Part shown: positions 43,109 to 54,044 of the stretch, in pieces
How positions within the stretch are numbered: the stretch's first letter is position 1
Layout: each line of letters starts with the position of its first letter
Origin: Ophiura sarsii
Lineage: Eukaryota; Echinodermata; Ophiuroidea; Amphilepidida; Ophiuridae
DNA: 64,000 nucleotides
NCBI GenBank assembly: GCA_035610835.1
Contig: CM069452.1
Coordinates: 63,512,368-63,576,367 of the forward strand
Reading direction: 5' to 3'
Program-made: the position numbers and the translations under genes
The notes under the pieces: model-generated
Seen by the model: the letters and a program-made list of their open reading frames with translations, nothing else
What the model was told of the DNA's origin: nothing
The model's database searches: none

Positions 43109-43510
43109 TTAAAAATGTCAACAGATCAAATTTCGAAAAGAAAAGTCACAATATAGTATCTCTAGATCAGATTTTAGTTGGCCTACTGGGGCTGACAGTC
43201 AACATATTATGTGGCAAGTCATCAAGTCATGCGGCAAAGATTGTAGACTGCCTTTTGGCCATCCTCAAGGCCCCTGGTATGCGGTCAATGGGTGTTAAAT
43301 CCAATGCTTGAACTTCAATTTGTTTTAAAAACTAGTGCTATTTCAGATTTTGTAAAATCAAAAGTTCAAATTTCGAGAGAAGTTACATTAAAGTATCCCA
43401 TAGAGCAGATTTTGGTTTTGAAAATTAGCCCAATCATGCCAATTGGAGCTATAAAGTCAACATATGTGGCAAGACATGTGGCAGGACTGTAGACTGTACT
43501 GCCTTTGGGT
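43090..43510. repeat. Tandem duplication of about 215 bp, diverged
   Basis: TCAAATTTCGA.A.A.AAGT, AGAGCAGATTTT / AGATCAGATTTTA, AAGTCAACATAT.TGTGGCAAG and GATTGTAGACTG / GACTGTAGACTG occur once in each half. Confidence 0.6.
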
Positions 43511-44185
43511 CCAGGTTATCCATATGCAAATACTAGCTTCATGGTCAATCTACCTATCAAAAATATATCGCAAAATATACAGGTAACTAGAACCAAAGAT
43601 TTTCTAATACAGGGATAATAATCTCTATTGAAATGTCGTTAAGAACTGATACTATGTGTGTTTCATAGCACCTGTTTAAAAAGCGCGATTACTAGTATTG
43701 GCATTGGTAGTCTCTTGCGACAACAGCGTGGCCCTTGTAGTGCTGTTGTCAAACAAAACTAATGTTAAAAAAGAGATGACACGGTGAAAGTGTAAATACT
43801 TCTAACAATTTCAACATATTATATTATCACATACATTTACCGTGTCCGATTGCCGTAACTATATTTGTGATAATTGAACATAACTTCTCCACCCAGTGTT
43901 TTTATAGAATTAAACTCGAACCCACGCGCACATGGATAATGTGTGCATAATGTTCAGATCGAAACTAATAGGTGCAATTGTTCAGGGAACAAGTGTGCAT
44001 ATTTATTGACTTGGTGTTGAGTTATCTCATGGCAGGGCTAAATACTACACTGTCTTTATCTTGGTCCGAAACACGCATAGCTTCAAACGACTTGGCGCGC
44101 ATAATTATCCCTGTAACTATTTACACTAACATTCGATTCTGTTGCAATTTTGTCACGGTCAACTTTACATTTCCTACGCTATACT
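43511..44185. other. Anonymous intergenic sequence
   Basis: Nothing is recognised. Confidence 0.4.
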
Positions 44186-44190
44186 GGAGT

Positions 44191-44260
44191 GCAAACCGGG
44201 GTGCAAACCGGGGTGCAAACCGGGGTGCAAACCGGGGTGCAAACCGGGGTGCAAACCCGT
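44191..44260. repeat. 12-bp minisatellite GTGCAAACCGGG
   Basis: Six near-perfect units read GTGCAAACCGGG. Because the unit is a multiple of three it generates open frames (ANRG or GVQT repeats) that are not genes. Confidence 0.95.
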
Positions 44261-44469
44261 CCTTACGTCAGCATATCGATTCCAAAGAGTGTATATCTAG
44301 TTATTCTAATACGTGAGAGTGCATTGCATGATTATTTTGAAGGTCATAATTAACAAGAAGGGTGAGAAACAAACTGATGCGATAATGCTTGCATTCCAGC
44401 TATAAACCTTTAGAATACCACACCAGAGTATGTAAATGATACTTACGATTGGTTTGCACTTTAAAGGGT

Positions 44470-44640
44470 ACTAAGGGGCCATATCCAAACTCTCAGTGAT
44501 TTTAAAGCATTTTTCTATCGATTTTACCCCGGTATTCCAACGAAATAGAACGAAATAACAATGCATTTCGTTGGAATACCGGGGTAAAATCGGTAGAAAA
44601 TGCTTTAAAATTACTGAGAGTTTGGATATGGCCCCTAAGA
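44470..44640. repeat. Fold-back hairpin with arms of about 75 bp
   Basis: CTAAGGGGCCATATCCAAAC at the left and its complement at 44,620-44,640 continue inward through CTTTAAAAT and ACCCCGGTATTCCAACGAAA to a short centre near 44,550. Only a few mismatches are seen, so the element is young or maintained. Confidence 0.85.
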
Positions 44641-44829
44641 GATGTGTTGAAGGCTGCGCTCTCAATTAGGGTAAAACTGGGATTTCTACATTTTTACAAT
44701 TGTATTACATACACAAACTTACAGATGTAAGGATTACGAAAAATCAGCCGTCTTTGTGCAACAAAACGTCGTTTCAAAATATCCCCGGCTCGGACAGCAT
44801 TTTATGGTAAACAACGTTACGTTATTTTT

Positions 44830-45240
44830 CTTTTCGATTCAAATAACATACGATATTACAAATAGAGGGCGTTTTTAAAAAAGGTTTCAATAAATAGCGA
44901 TGATAATTATTTCAACATATTTCAACATTGTTTTAATCAAGTTTTGCTGCTTTTTTGTGAGTAGAAACAAAGCAATAATGGCCAATTATAATGATTATTT
45001 TTATTTTAAGTAAATTTTGTAAAAATAAAATCTTAAACATCTCTTAATACACATTTAATTTAAATTTACCACGCGTCACGTGTCTAAACCCCGTTTATAT
45101 TTTCTGTTTGGCCTGATTATCTTAATCCTTTAGGACCAAGGTCGAAGTCTTCGCATCTATTTAACGTATAAATGTGGATGTGCATATTAACCTACGACTT
45201 GCAAGAATACAATATTGCCTCACCAACGATAGTGCACGAC
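44830..45240. other. Anonymous AT-rich sequence downstream of gene B
   Basis: Nothing coding is recognised. It may hold part of gene B's 3' UTR near 45,250. Confidence 0.4.
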
Positions 45241-45247
45241 GAATGTT

Positions 45248-45253
45248 TTTATT
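45248..45253 (-). promoter_or_regulatory. AATAAA polyadenylation signal for gene B
   Basis: AATAAA on the minus strand lies 50 bases past gene B's stop codon. Gene A lacks an equivalent nearby. Confidence 0.5.
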
Positions 45254-45302
45254 AATTCACATGGTGATAATATTGTTGTTGTTTTCTCAAACCACGTACA
45301 AT

Positions 45303-45646
45303 TCAAGCTTTCGTGACAGTCGTCACGGTGCCATCTATTCCGGACGTACCAGTGGAACCACTAGACGAAGTCGTCGACGACTCCACGCCTACCTTGCCGC
45401 GACGATAGCAGAAGCGGAACATCTTCTTATATGAATTACGGTAGCGCTTATTTGTCGCCGCGTAGAGGATCCCAGTAAAGGAGCAATGGGTATGCGCCAA
45501 GACGACGGCGAAGACGATGCTGGCGGGACCGCCACCGTAGCTGTCACCCATCAGCAGGATGATCAGGAGAAATCCGTAGGCGGCGAAGAAGTAGACGGCA
45601 ATTACCATGACTGAACGAATGACGGCCATCTCGCCTTTGCTGATAC
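45303..45646 (-). CDS. Receptor gene B, exon 2 (TM6-TM7 and tail)
   Basis: It begins after CTCCTTACAG, completes Gly231 and reads ISKGEMAVIRSVMVIAVYFF. TM6 spans about 237-263 with FFAA at the usual CWxP place, and TM7 about 271-293 with TGILY (288-292) for NPxxY. Helix 8 is YAATNKRYRNSYKKM. The tail (about 300-344) is basic, then Ser/Thr-rich (SSTTSSSGSTGTSG), which offers likely phosphorylation sites. The frame is intact to the stop. Compared with gene A, TM regions are nearly identical while the last 25 residues differ, because gene A's similarity breaks off inside this exon. Confidence 0.88.
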
Positions 45647-45720
45647 CTGTAAGGAGAATAACAATCCAATTTCCTTTCAAGCCATTTACGTGAAGAAGAA
45701 ACAGTGATATGACTAATATA

Positions 45721-46112
45721 ATTAAGGGGGATGTGCACCTTCGTACAGCCTCCGTAAAACTGCCGTAACTTCTTCATTATTCATTTAATCTAGATAAAAG
45801 TATACATTTTTTTGCAGGAAAGGGTTCAATGAATCCAACCATGATCCTAGGGAATTGTATGAGGAATATAATAAAACTAGTATGACAAAATTTGACAAAA
45901 TATATTTTGAGTTATCTTTTCCAAACCTAAAATGGGGCAAAAAACCGTGTTTTTTATAATTTTTTCCAAAATGGTCAATTTCATGATCATGGTTGGATTC
46001 ATTGAACCCTTTCCTGCAAAAAATGTATACTTTCATATAGATTAAATGAATAATGAAAAAGTTACGGCAGTTTTACGGAGGCTGTACCTGGAGGTGCACA
46101 GCCCCCTTAATA
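45721..46112. mobile_element. Fold-back MITE in gene B intron
   Basis: TTAAGGGGGATGTGCACC at the left is inverted at the right (GGTGCACAGCCCCCTTAA). The arms continue for about 150 bp through CAGCCTCCGTAAAACTGCCG and TAAAAGTATACATTTTTTTG then CAGGAAAGGGTTCA. It is absent from gene A's intron. Related sequences lie at 48,616-49,038 and 59,102-59,462. Confidence 0.85.
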
Positions 46113-46169
46113 GAGCATTCCAATGAAAATGATGTTTGAAGATACAGCTTCATGGAATGGCGGATATGC

Positions 46170-46272
46170 AATGATAATGATGATAATGGTAGATTTTGCA
46201 ACATCAGTATTGAACAATTGAATTCCAGTAAATATCAAAAGATCATATCTGGTGGAAAGTAACAGCTGTTCT
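46170..46272. other. Gene B intron segment shared with gene A intron (left of hAT insertion)
   Basis: It corresponds to 12,960-13,067 and shows that B's intron keeps the ancestral sequence that is also found in A. Confidence 0.7.
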
Positions 46273-46608
46273 CAGTGGCTTAGCTAGGTTATTCATATTG
46301 ATGGGCGATAAACGAAAATGAACCGACAAGATTTTTGTGAGTAAATAAATGCATTTTCTACTTTATACCTATTTTTGCACGATTGAGCTACATTTTTACT
46401 CTAAACAAGCTTGTACCAAAGAATATTGCATTTTGGGAAGACATACGCGCGTAGCGCGCGAATATTTTTCATCTGTATACTTTTGACCATCATATTTTCA
46501 TGATTCCTTTGGTCAAATGAACCGACAGTGCCAATCTCTGACCGACACTACGCAAATATCGGTCGCCCCCCCCCCCCTCCCCCCTCTGGCTACGCCACTG
46601 GGCCACTG
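46273..46608. mobile_element. hAT-type element in gene B intron, CAGTGG ends
   Basis: It begins CAGTGGCTTAGCTAGG and ends with TGGCTACGCCACTG followed by a short GGCCACTG repeat of the end. The flanks are GCTGTTCT and GTTGTTCT (7/8 match), and gene A's intron at about 13,060-13,075 shows the unoccupied site. The interior has the CGCGCGTAGCGCGCG motif near 46,446 and a C run at 46,567. The central sequence (AAACAAGCTTGTACCAAAGA then ATATTGC) is found inverted in 62,629-62,916. Confidence 0.85.
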
Positions 46609-47388
46609 GTTGTTCTTATCATGCTTATATCGAAATAAATCACGAGCCGACGTTTATCAAAGTCTTCGATCATGTGGAGCTAAAAAAAACGCCCCTGAAA
46701 AATCCGCTACGGCCGCGCGAGTAACAAAAAACCCGCTACAGCCGTACGAGTATATAAAAACACCCGTTTAATCTGTAATTTTATGACAATTATATCAGCA
46801 AAATTATATTTTCCTTCACCCAGCGTAAGACCGTTCATGAAAATAAATATTTCATAGTCATATTTCAATTTACAAGAATATTCATCAAGCACTGTAACTT
46901 TTAAACTAATAATGTAATGTACATAAAAGTATACAATTTTTCAAATGAAATGAGTCGGAGAATCTTTTTTTGGTATTAAATTTCCCCAAAAATAGCGATT
47001 TCTACATTTTTGCCCAAAAATCACTTTTTTGGCGCAAACAATTTTCAGACAACCTAACAAAATCAGTTTTTGATTCAAAATTTCAAAATTTCTTCGTGTA
47101 CTGATATGTGTTTCTTTGTGTTCTGGCCAAGTGATATGTGCTTATGAGAGGGATCGTCCAAAAAAATCATTCCTTTGTTAGAAACATCTGTTTCGTTTCA
47201 CTGAATAGAAAAAAACACCATTCTGGGTTTCCGTGTGCGATGGTATTTTCGTTCAAATTAAGAGTTACTCTCTTTCGCCTGTAGCACAGCGTACGGATTT
47301 CACGGCATACACAATGTTGAACGCTGAAAAAGATACTCTGATAATCTGTACATTTCATATTAAAACGGTGTACTAAATCTCTCCTTAC
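46609..47388. other. Remaining gene B intron
   Basis: It aligns in patches with gene A's intron (13,080-13,350 and 14,110-14,425). An unshared stretch at about 46,905-47,100 contains ACATAAAAGTATACAATTTT, a piece of the fold-back family. No coding is seen. Confidence 0.6.
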
Positions 47389-48079
47389 CTTTAGCTCCTT
47401 CTTTGTCCTTCTTTAGATTCTGGTTCGATGCCCTCACTATCATAATGATGCGTCCAAATGAATACGTAATGACGAACAGCGGAAGAATCCAACCGGTGAA
47501 AACCATGAAGTACGTGTAGCTGACCGATGCCGTGCTGCTAGGAATACAGAACATCAGGACAGGGTCGTAGTAGTGTGCTCCCCAACCAAACAGTGTCGGC
47601 AGCAATATCAGGATACCGGCAATCCAGATTGCCGCCAGCATAACGCCGACAGTGACGCGGGTATAGATCTTGCTGTAGACCTGGGAATGGCAGACACGGA
47701 CGTAGCCATTAAAAGCTGCCGCCGCGATGCTCCATACGGACACGATACAAACCGACGCGCAAAAGAACGACGACAGAACGCAGAGTGTATCGTTGCTGAT
47801 GAGGTATTCTCCGCTAGTTGCAATGCCGACGACGATGAAGACATCTCCTAGCACCCCGACGCATATGTCGGCAGCCGCGGTGTTGACGATGAATACGCTG
47901 CCGAGTGAGCGAAGTTTCTTGTACAGACCGAAAGCGACCAGCACGGTGACGTTGCCGCAGAATCCGATGACAAGAACAGTTATGGTGAACCACATGTAAA
48001 CTTGCTGGTTTATTGCAGGACCTTCATCTTCCAAGGATTTTGGAGTGGTGATCATGGTGGTAGTGGCATTGTCGGCCAT
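47389..48079 (-). CDS. Receptor gene B, exon 1: melatonin-receptor-like GPCR (N-terminus to TM5)
   Basis: The ATG at 48,079 (GAAATGG context) opens MADNATTTMITTPKSLEDEG. Joined to exon 2 at AAAG|GTAAGG / TTACAG| it predicts 344 residues with seven membrane segments and no signal peptide. Visible positions are N-glycosylation sites at Asn4 and Asn96, GN 42-43 in TM1, Asp71 in TM2, Cys100 at the top of TM3, Trp152 in TM4, Cys178 in ECL2 and Pro200 in TM5. LRSLGSVFIVNTAAAD, YVRVCHSQVYSKIYT and YDPVLMFC match melatonin-receptor-like patterns. NGY (124-126) stands where (D/N)RY is expected, so arginine 3.50 is replaced by glycine. A plasma-membrane receptor is expected, but canonical G-protein activation is doubtful. 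The ligand is unknown. Confidence 0.9.
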
Positions 48080-48615
48080 TTCAGGAAGTTATAATACACT
48101 TGCGTGCATATGAAATCGGCATACGGTATGTTATTGAAGTTGAATGCCGCACCAGACACTGTGCGTATAGTGTGCATATAAAAACATCCGATTTGATAAA
48201 GTGTTGTCAGTGGCAGGTTGCTTGGTTGCCCCGGTTTTTTTGTTATTAAAAGCGTTTTAAAGTAATAAGAAAATTTTCGCTTGTGATCGGCCGTGATTGC
48301 GCAGTATAAACGAATAAACTGCGCGCAAACCATAATTGACTTGCTTTACATGTATACATCACACACACTTTTTAAGGCGACGAAAAAAACACGGGCAAAC
48401 GGATTTATGTATGGAGTTGGTCGGGCGTTTTGGTTGGATTTTGTTTAGTTTTTAGTCTTCAAAATATTCTTTGAAATATTTAGGTTAATTTCAACAATTT
48501 TATTTATAATTTCAAAACATTTTAAAACGATTTTACGACAAAAAACTTCTTTTTATAAATTAAAAGTTCGAGGAAAACAAGTTACGGTCGGTCGGCCTTT
48601 AGAACAGAACAGGGT
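48080..48615 (-). promoter_or_regulatory. Upstream region of gene B, conserved with gene A
   Basis: It aligns with 16,872-17,345. The closest similarity is within about 250 bp of the start codon; further out only T-rich blocks and AAGTTCGAGGAAAAC-like motifs are shared. It probably contains the promoter and 5' UTR. Confidence 0.5.
48298..48324. promoter_or_regulatory. Conserved imperfect palindrome upstream of gene B
   Basis: TGCGCAGTATAAACGAATAA then ACTGCGC is shared with 17,106-17,133 upstream of gene A. It is a candidate symmetrical binding site at about 220-245 bases from the start codon. Confidence 0.35.
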
Positions 48616-49038
48616 TTTTAGTCCCTTACTCAAGTTTTTGATTTGATTTTTGTTTGTTTTGTGAGTGCTGTAATTATTTAACTATTGATCAAATGCATAC
48701 AAAAGTATACATTTTTTGGAAAGGAAATGAATCAGAGAATCCAAATTTAGCGTCAATTTTGAATTTTTATTTTGACCCAATTTAAGCAATTTTGGCCTGG
48801 CATTTTTTACTCAAAAATAATTTTGTTACCTTGTCCCCCCAAAAATGGTCAAAAAAGTGAATTTTTGTGATTTTCCAAAAAAAATCAACATTTTTCGTCA
48901 AAATTGAAGCCAAAAATGGATTCTCTGATCCAAGTCCCATCCAAAAATGCATACTTTTATATGCATTTGATAATTAGTTCAATAATTAGGCCTACAGCAC
49001 TCACAAAATTCAAAAAAACTTCCTTAAGTCCCCCTTAA
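48616..49038. mobile_element. Fold-back element related to the gene B intron MITE
   Basis: GTGAGTGCTGTAATTATT, ATGCATACAAAAGTATACAT and GAGAATCC at the left return inverted as GGATTCTCTGAT, ATGCATACTTTTATATGCAT and CAGCACTCACAAAATTCAAA. The termini are AGGGGGACTTAAGG-like. It separates gene B's upstream block from the 50,930 segment. Confidence 0.75.
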
Positions 49039-49476
49039 AAGATCGGCCGAGTGCACCAAATTGGCGTAGCTTACTAGAGAGGTAAAGCTATCTCGCTACA
49101 TTAGTACTTATGCCCTAACTGCAGCGTAAATTAATAGTGATGTAATTTTGAGAGCAAAACTGGAGAGTAAAATCAAAATAGTAACTAGCGAGGTTAATAT
49201 CCATATAAATTAACATCGTCCCACTTAATATTTGTCGCATGCGCCAAATGTTGATACCATATCAGAGAGACAAACAATGACGTTACTGGTTTTCCTTAAA
49301 ATAAAAAATGTGTCGTCAGTTAACTACGTCACTCCCTGGGTCAAATGTAAACACGGTTAATTTAAAAAATGAAACTACGTCGAGCTGGTAAAACTGATAA
49401 AATGACGAAATGTTGAGTCCGAAAATGTCAAAGCTGTTTACAATTCTCTGGAAAATAAGGACATCAGTACATGATC
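49039..49476. other. Anonymous sequence
   Basis: ACTAGCGAGGTTA / TTACTAGCGAGGTAGCGCTA-like phrases at about 49,070-49,200 recur around 50,225-50,300 in inverse or direct form, which suggests a larger old inverted element (49,040-50,335) ending in GGCCGAGTGCACCAA / TTGGTGCACTCGGCC. Confidence 0.45.
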
Positions 49477-49518
49477 AAAAAGCGTTTTTTGTAATTTTAA
49501 TTACAAAAAACGCTTTTT
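49477..49518. repeat. Perfect 20-bp stem hairpin
   Basis: AAAAAGCGTTTTTTGTAATT and its exact complement are separated by TT. Perfect pairing over 20 bases suggests a recent inverted duplication or a structured RNA element. Confidence 0.85.
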
Positions 49519-49559
49519 AAAAATAGTTCAATAACATGATGCCGCCTCTATCGTCCAAT

Positions 49560-49632
49560 CTCTGTGGTGTGCTATTACTGTGATCCTGGAGTTTAAAAAC
49601 TGAAAACACGGGTTCGATTCCCGAGATTCCCT
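49560..49632 (+). pseudogene. tRNA-like unit
   Basis: TGTGGTGTGCTATTACTGTG (A-box-like), an anticodon-arm-like GAGTTTAAAAACTG region and CACGGGTTCGATTCCCG (intact T-arm) are followed by a T run. The D-arm is eroded. It is related to 21,100-21,180. Confidence 0.5.
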
Positions 49633-49639
49633 TATTTTT

Positions 49640-50000
49640 TTCTATTTTCAAAACAAGATGGTGACTTTAATGAAATCATTTTCTATGAACTACAATATGA
49701 TGGCCCAGGTATTGACATACTTTAGTATTTATTCATTATTAATCAATTGATTTATTAAATGGGTATGTGTTATTGTTTTGTATTCATCTTTTTATTTACT
49801 TTTAATGTATTTATTAATTCATTCATAATATTTAATTATTCATTCATTTATTTATATAAATAGGCATGTATTTATTTATTCGTTCGTTTATTGATTTCAT
49901 GCTATTTAATTAGTTAATTATTGATTGATTGATTGGTTGGTTGATTGATTGTTTGACATTATTTCTACAATTTTGTATGCATGATTGTGGATAGATTTAA
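49640..50000. repeat. AT-rich low-complexity (TTAT/TGAT) sequence
   Basis: ATTTATTTAT, TTAATTATT and GATTGATTGATT tracts dominate. No gene is seen. Confidence 0.8.
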
Positions 50001-50333
50001 TATATTTTATAATAAATTGGTCTTAACTGTATCATTGAGTAGACCTAAATTATATATACACAAATTGATAATGAATTGCATGATAGATATCTCCCATTGA
50101 TCATCATAATGTGATCGTCCATCGGGCAAATCAGAAATTATCCTTTAGTTACAGCAAACTGTTATGCTTCAACTTACTCTTGGGTCCGGTCAGGTGTAAG
50201 ATTTAGCGTAAATTAGTCGCAAGTTACTAGCCTAGTAGTTGCTTGGTTGGTGCTCTCAAAATGTTGGGTTACGCCTCAGTTACTAGCGAGGTAGCGCTAT
50301 TCTTCAACTTCGCCATTGGTGCACTCGGCCGAA

Positions 50334-50929
50334 GATGTAGTTTGGCGTTTGCACAGGCCTACGTAACACCTATCTGCCCATTGTTGAGATTTGGTTCAGT
50401 ATAGCGCACTCTATAAAACCGTCCACCGGAAGTTAAGCGTAAACTGTCAATCATTCGTTGTGAATGAATATTTATCCATGACTATTCATGACCTCACACG
50501 ATGTGATCGTCGCGATCCAGCGTCTTTCCCAACTGATCTAATTACAATATTCATAAAATGCAAATAACGCCACGCCCCTCCTCTGTCACTGTCAGACGAA
50601 GCCATCTACAATTTAAAATTCGTATTTTGTTCCACGTACAACTAGTAATTTCAAATAACCAATTCTGAATGTTTCGTGTCATATAAGAACTAAATTCTGC
50701 TATCATCAAAGCAAATAAGTTTTACTCTAAATCACAATCAGCTTTTTTTGACCATTGATGTACTATTTCTGTGCCACAAATCATGTTTTGAGCCGATAAA
50801 ATCCACCACGTCTGTCGCCTGGTTTGCTACGACTATGATAGTGCGCCCCCTCTAAAACCGTCCTCCGTCAATTTAAGCATAGTAAACGGGGGACTTTGCC
50901 TTCGAGATACTTGTTATAGGGTCTCTGGT
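50334..50929. other. Anonymous intergenic sequence
   Basis: GCGC.CTCTA.AAACCGTCC.CCG occurs twice (50,406 and 50,848), which hints at an internal inverted or direct duplication. No gene is recognised. Confidence 0.4.
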
Positions 50930-51717
50930 TTGCATCTTACTGAAATATGTACACGTTGATATACAATAATTCGATTAAAGAAGTACGATTTGATTTGATT
51001 CTAGTATGTCCCCGATGATAAATCAAGTTTAAAGGTTCTAATAATTTTATGCGTTTATCTTAATAGTCTAAACGAAGCATTACTATCGTTATTCACCAAA
51101 TCATTATGATTGAAACATAAAAATATATTCTTGAATAGACGTAATTTGTAATATTCCAAATTGGTGCCAAAAATATATTTAAAAAGACACATGGTCAACA
51201 AAAAAGCTGTTTTTAGGTATTGAAAAATAATATTAAATACTTTTGGATGAGGTGTTCAATCGTCCTGTAATAAGACTTTGGCATTGAAGTCTCTTTTTAG
51301 GGTAAATAACAGGTGGTTATTATAATAACTAGCCAAATCAACCGAACAAATAATACTAGAAATGGTTTATTGACGTCGCCTTTTTGACCTCATATATCAT
51401 CATCCAAATGGACGTAAAATGTATCTCTAAATGGTGGATGTTGACCATAATTTAAAAAAACCCCAAAAACCTATTCAATGCCTCGAGTTGATTAAATACT
51501 CAATTAAATTTACAAGATTTTTTAAAGTAGTCATTTCTATCAACACCACAATTATAAAATTATTATCTTATCTTCAACGAAACTTCGATCATTCATGTCT
51601 CTCAGACCAAATTATGACAATGTTTGGTCACGACACATTTTCAATTAACCCGCTTGCCTAGCAAGTTAATTTACTTATAGCTCAACAAATAAGTGAAAAA
51701 ATGTTGAAAAACATTTA

Positions 51718-53567
51718 GGGGAATATGGGGCAACTGGACCGTGGGGCAAGTGGTCCGAAATGAAGGATTTTGTAATTGTATGGGCATACTGCTTTCTTTT
51801 GAACAATACGACTTTTGTTGATACTTGACATATATCTTTACTTTCTACAATCCAAAACATTTGGAACTTTAGGGTATTTACACATGTGATTTTTCTCCAT
51901 ATCTTTGAAGCTAACTCCTTGAGTGACTGATTGAAAATTCACAGATAGTATGGGCGATATATGAAGATGGGTTTAGATCATGTTTAATGTACTTTATATG
52001 ATTGACAGATATGCAACAGTAAATATATACATGCAGTACAGTCGTCTTAAGATACTAGGTGCATATTGCATTTGATGGGTGCTATATTGTAGTGTGCTTA
52101 GGGACTTTCCGAAATATGATTAAAACCATAGGTTGTGGTTGAAATGACCGTAAAATGGCGCATATTGCTAATTTGGGACATTGGTGGTTTGGATTTCCGA
52201 TCAATATTATCATTTAAAGAATGCTTCAACTTAAATCATTATCACGGGTATTCATTTGGTAGAGTTATTAGTTCATGAATTTGCAAATAACAAAGTACAC
52301 CATTTCTTACTTATCTAAAGCCACTCGTTTGTAGGACCCGAACGCCGTAATATTTGAGAATTTAAAGATACTCACTGGCTACAGAAATCTGTGTAATGGC
52401 TAAAAACAAAAATGCAGTTTTGCCTTTTTTCTGAAATGTATTGGAGTTATTGATTATTATGACAAATGGTGGTATGTTTTAAAACATTTTGGCGTAAATG
52501 TATTACGTCACAGGCGTGTTTTAATAACGTTTCATCTCGACAAAGTGCTACGTCATTTGTTGGGGTAAGTGGTCCGAAGGGGTGTGGGGCAACTGGACCG
52601 CCTGCAAAAACTTAATCAAAATTGTAAAATTCATTTTGAAAATGAGTTGTAAGTGTCGATAAAACATGACTCGATATTGAAATGTGAATAGAATATGAAA
52701 TAATTCACATTCTTTCAAGTTCTTAGACATTTTGGGGCATTTCGGGTCTAATACCACTATTTCTGATATTGAAGGATTACAATATGACATGAAATTGCTT
52801 TAGAATGGTTTAAAACCTCGGTATTATGAATTACATCTTTATTATATTTTGAATGGTGTCTGTAAAGGTATTTGCTATGACGAAATATCATGATTTATGT
52901 ATTTTATCCACTGCTTTTTGTGTATATCAACAGTTGGGTCATCATTGTCATATTGACTAACTTTCCCTGTAACATGAAAAGCTGGCTAAATATCAAGATG
53001 GTTTATTATAAGTACTAAATGATGATTATATGAAGTAAATAAAATCATTAAAGAAAGGGGTATATACAGACAAATGTATGGGGCGTCTGAATATCACAAC
53101 CATGTAACCATTTAACTAGGTTCATACCGTTTTATCTATAATAAACGTGCATCGAAAATTGCGCTTGCTTTGTACACCATTAGTATTACTGCTTTTTACA
53201 CGTTAACCACGAAAACTGTATAAAACATGGGTTTCATGAGACCTGTATCATTTTTACACGTTAAATAATATGGAAATGAGTTTGTAAAGAAAATACTGCT
53301 TAGTTACCGTGTTGTCAGTCAATGATTTCTGTGTATTCTAACCGTTGGAACATATAGGACCAGTTGCCCCAACTGGACCGTGCCAAGTAAAGTTTTTAGT
53401 TAGTGGTAATTGGCCTTTTGTTTGAATATTTTTTAACATTGATTATATGTTATATGTAAACAGTTACATGGGTGATATTTTCATAGCAATTCCATAAATA
53501 TTTACACGAGCTTTAAGCTTTTATATCATGAAATATGCTTAACCGGTCCAGTTGCCCCATCCTCCCC
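51718..53567. mobile_element. 1.85-kb TIR element with GGGGCAACTGGACCG motif
   Basis: The ends are GGGGAATATGGGGCAACTGG and CCAGTTGCCCCATCCTCCCC, flanked by TA (51,716-51,717 and 53,568-53,569). The paralog at about 62,475 (CATTTACATGTCGCGCGCC) is the empty site. The terminal motif GGGGCAA.TGGNCCG recurs inside at 51,750, 52,560-52,600 and 53,356-53,385. No transposase frame is present. Confidence 0.9.
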
Positions 53568-53645
53568 TACATGTCGCGCGCCTAAATAGAGTGCTTTGCT
53601 TTAAAATTGTCACTAGTAGAGATTCTCACAATTTAAAGTGTATAA

Positions 53646-54044
53646 GGCCTAGTACAAAAAAGTTCCATGTTTCCCGTCCCCGCCTTAATAGGGTATTTTC
53701 GCACGGTCACAAAATTTCGCACGGTCACAAAATTTCGCACGGTCACAACATTTCGCAGTACAAAATACACAACAGTCAACAATTTATTGACTGTTGTGCT
53801 TTTTGTACTGCGAAATTTTCTTTCTTTCTTTCTTTCCCCTTTTTTCTCCTTTTCCTTTTTTCCTTTTCCTCCCTTTTTCCGTTCTCTCTCTCTTTTCTTT
53901 CCCTTTCCCCCTTCTTTTCCTCTTTTCCCTTCCCCCCATTTTTCCTGGTGGGTAGGTTTGAATTTCCTGCTGAGCACCTTCAGGGGGGGGGGCACTGTGC
54001 CCCCTGACCCCCCCCCCCCCCCCCCGGCTGTTACGCCACTGACT
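53646..54044. mobile_element. 400-bp insertion with tandem, hairpin and pyrimidine tract
   Basis: Relative to the paralog at about 62,548 this is extra sequence, ending GTTACGCCACTG like the hAT-type elements. It contains four TTCGCACGGTCACAAAA units (53,698-53,755), a hairpin of about 28 bp (53,753-53,815, CAGTACAAAATACACAACAG arms), a C/T-only tract (53,820-53,940) and a C run (54,009-54,025). The left end is not CAGTGG-like, so the boundary is uncertain. Confidence 0.55.

Larger units (their letters stand above)
49041..50333. mobile_element. 1.3-kb element with TCGGCCGAGTGCACCAA ends
   Basis: TCGGCCGAGTGCACCAAATTGG at 49,042 (first 20 bases quoted suffice) is mirrored by CCATTGGTGCACTCGGCCGA at 50,314-50,333. 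Inner parts (GCTATCTCGCTA, TAACTGCAGC against GCGAGGTAGCGC) are loosely inverted. It holds the tRNA-like unit, the 20-bp hairpin and AT-rich simple sequence. It has no protein frame. Confidence 0.6.

Noticed and set aside
43972..44353. Frames with ANRGANRG or GVQTGVQT repeats
   Set aside because: They are produced by the 12-bp GTGCAAACCGGG minisatellite.
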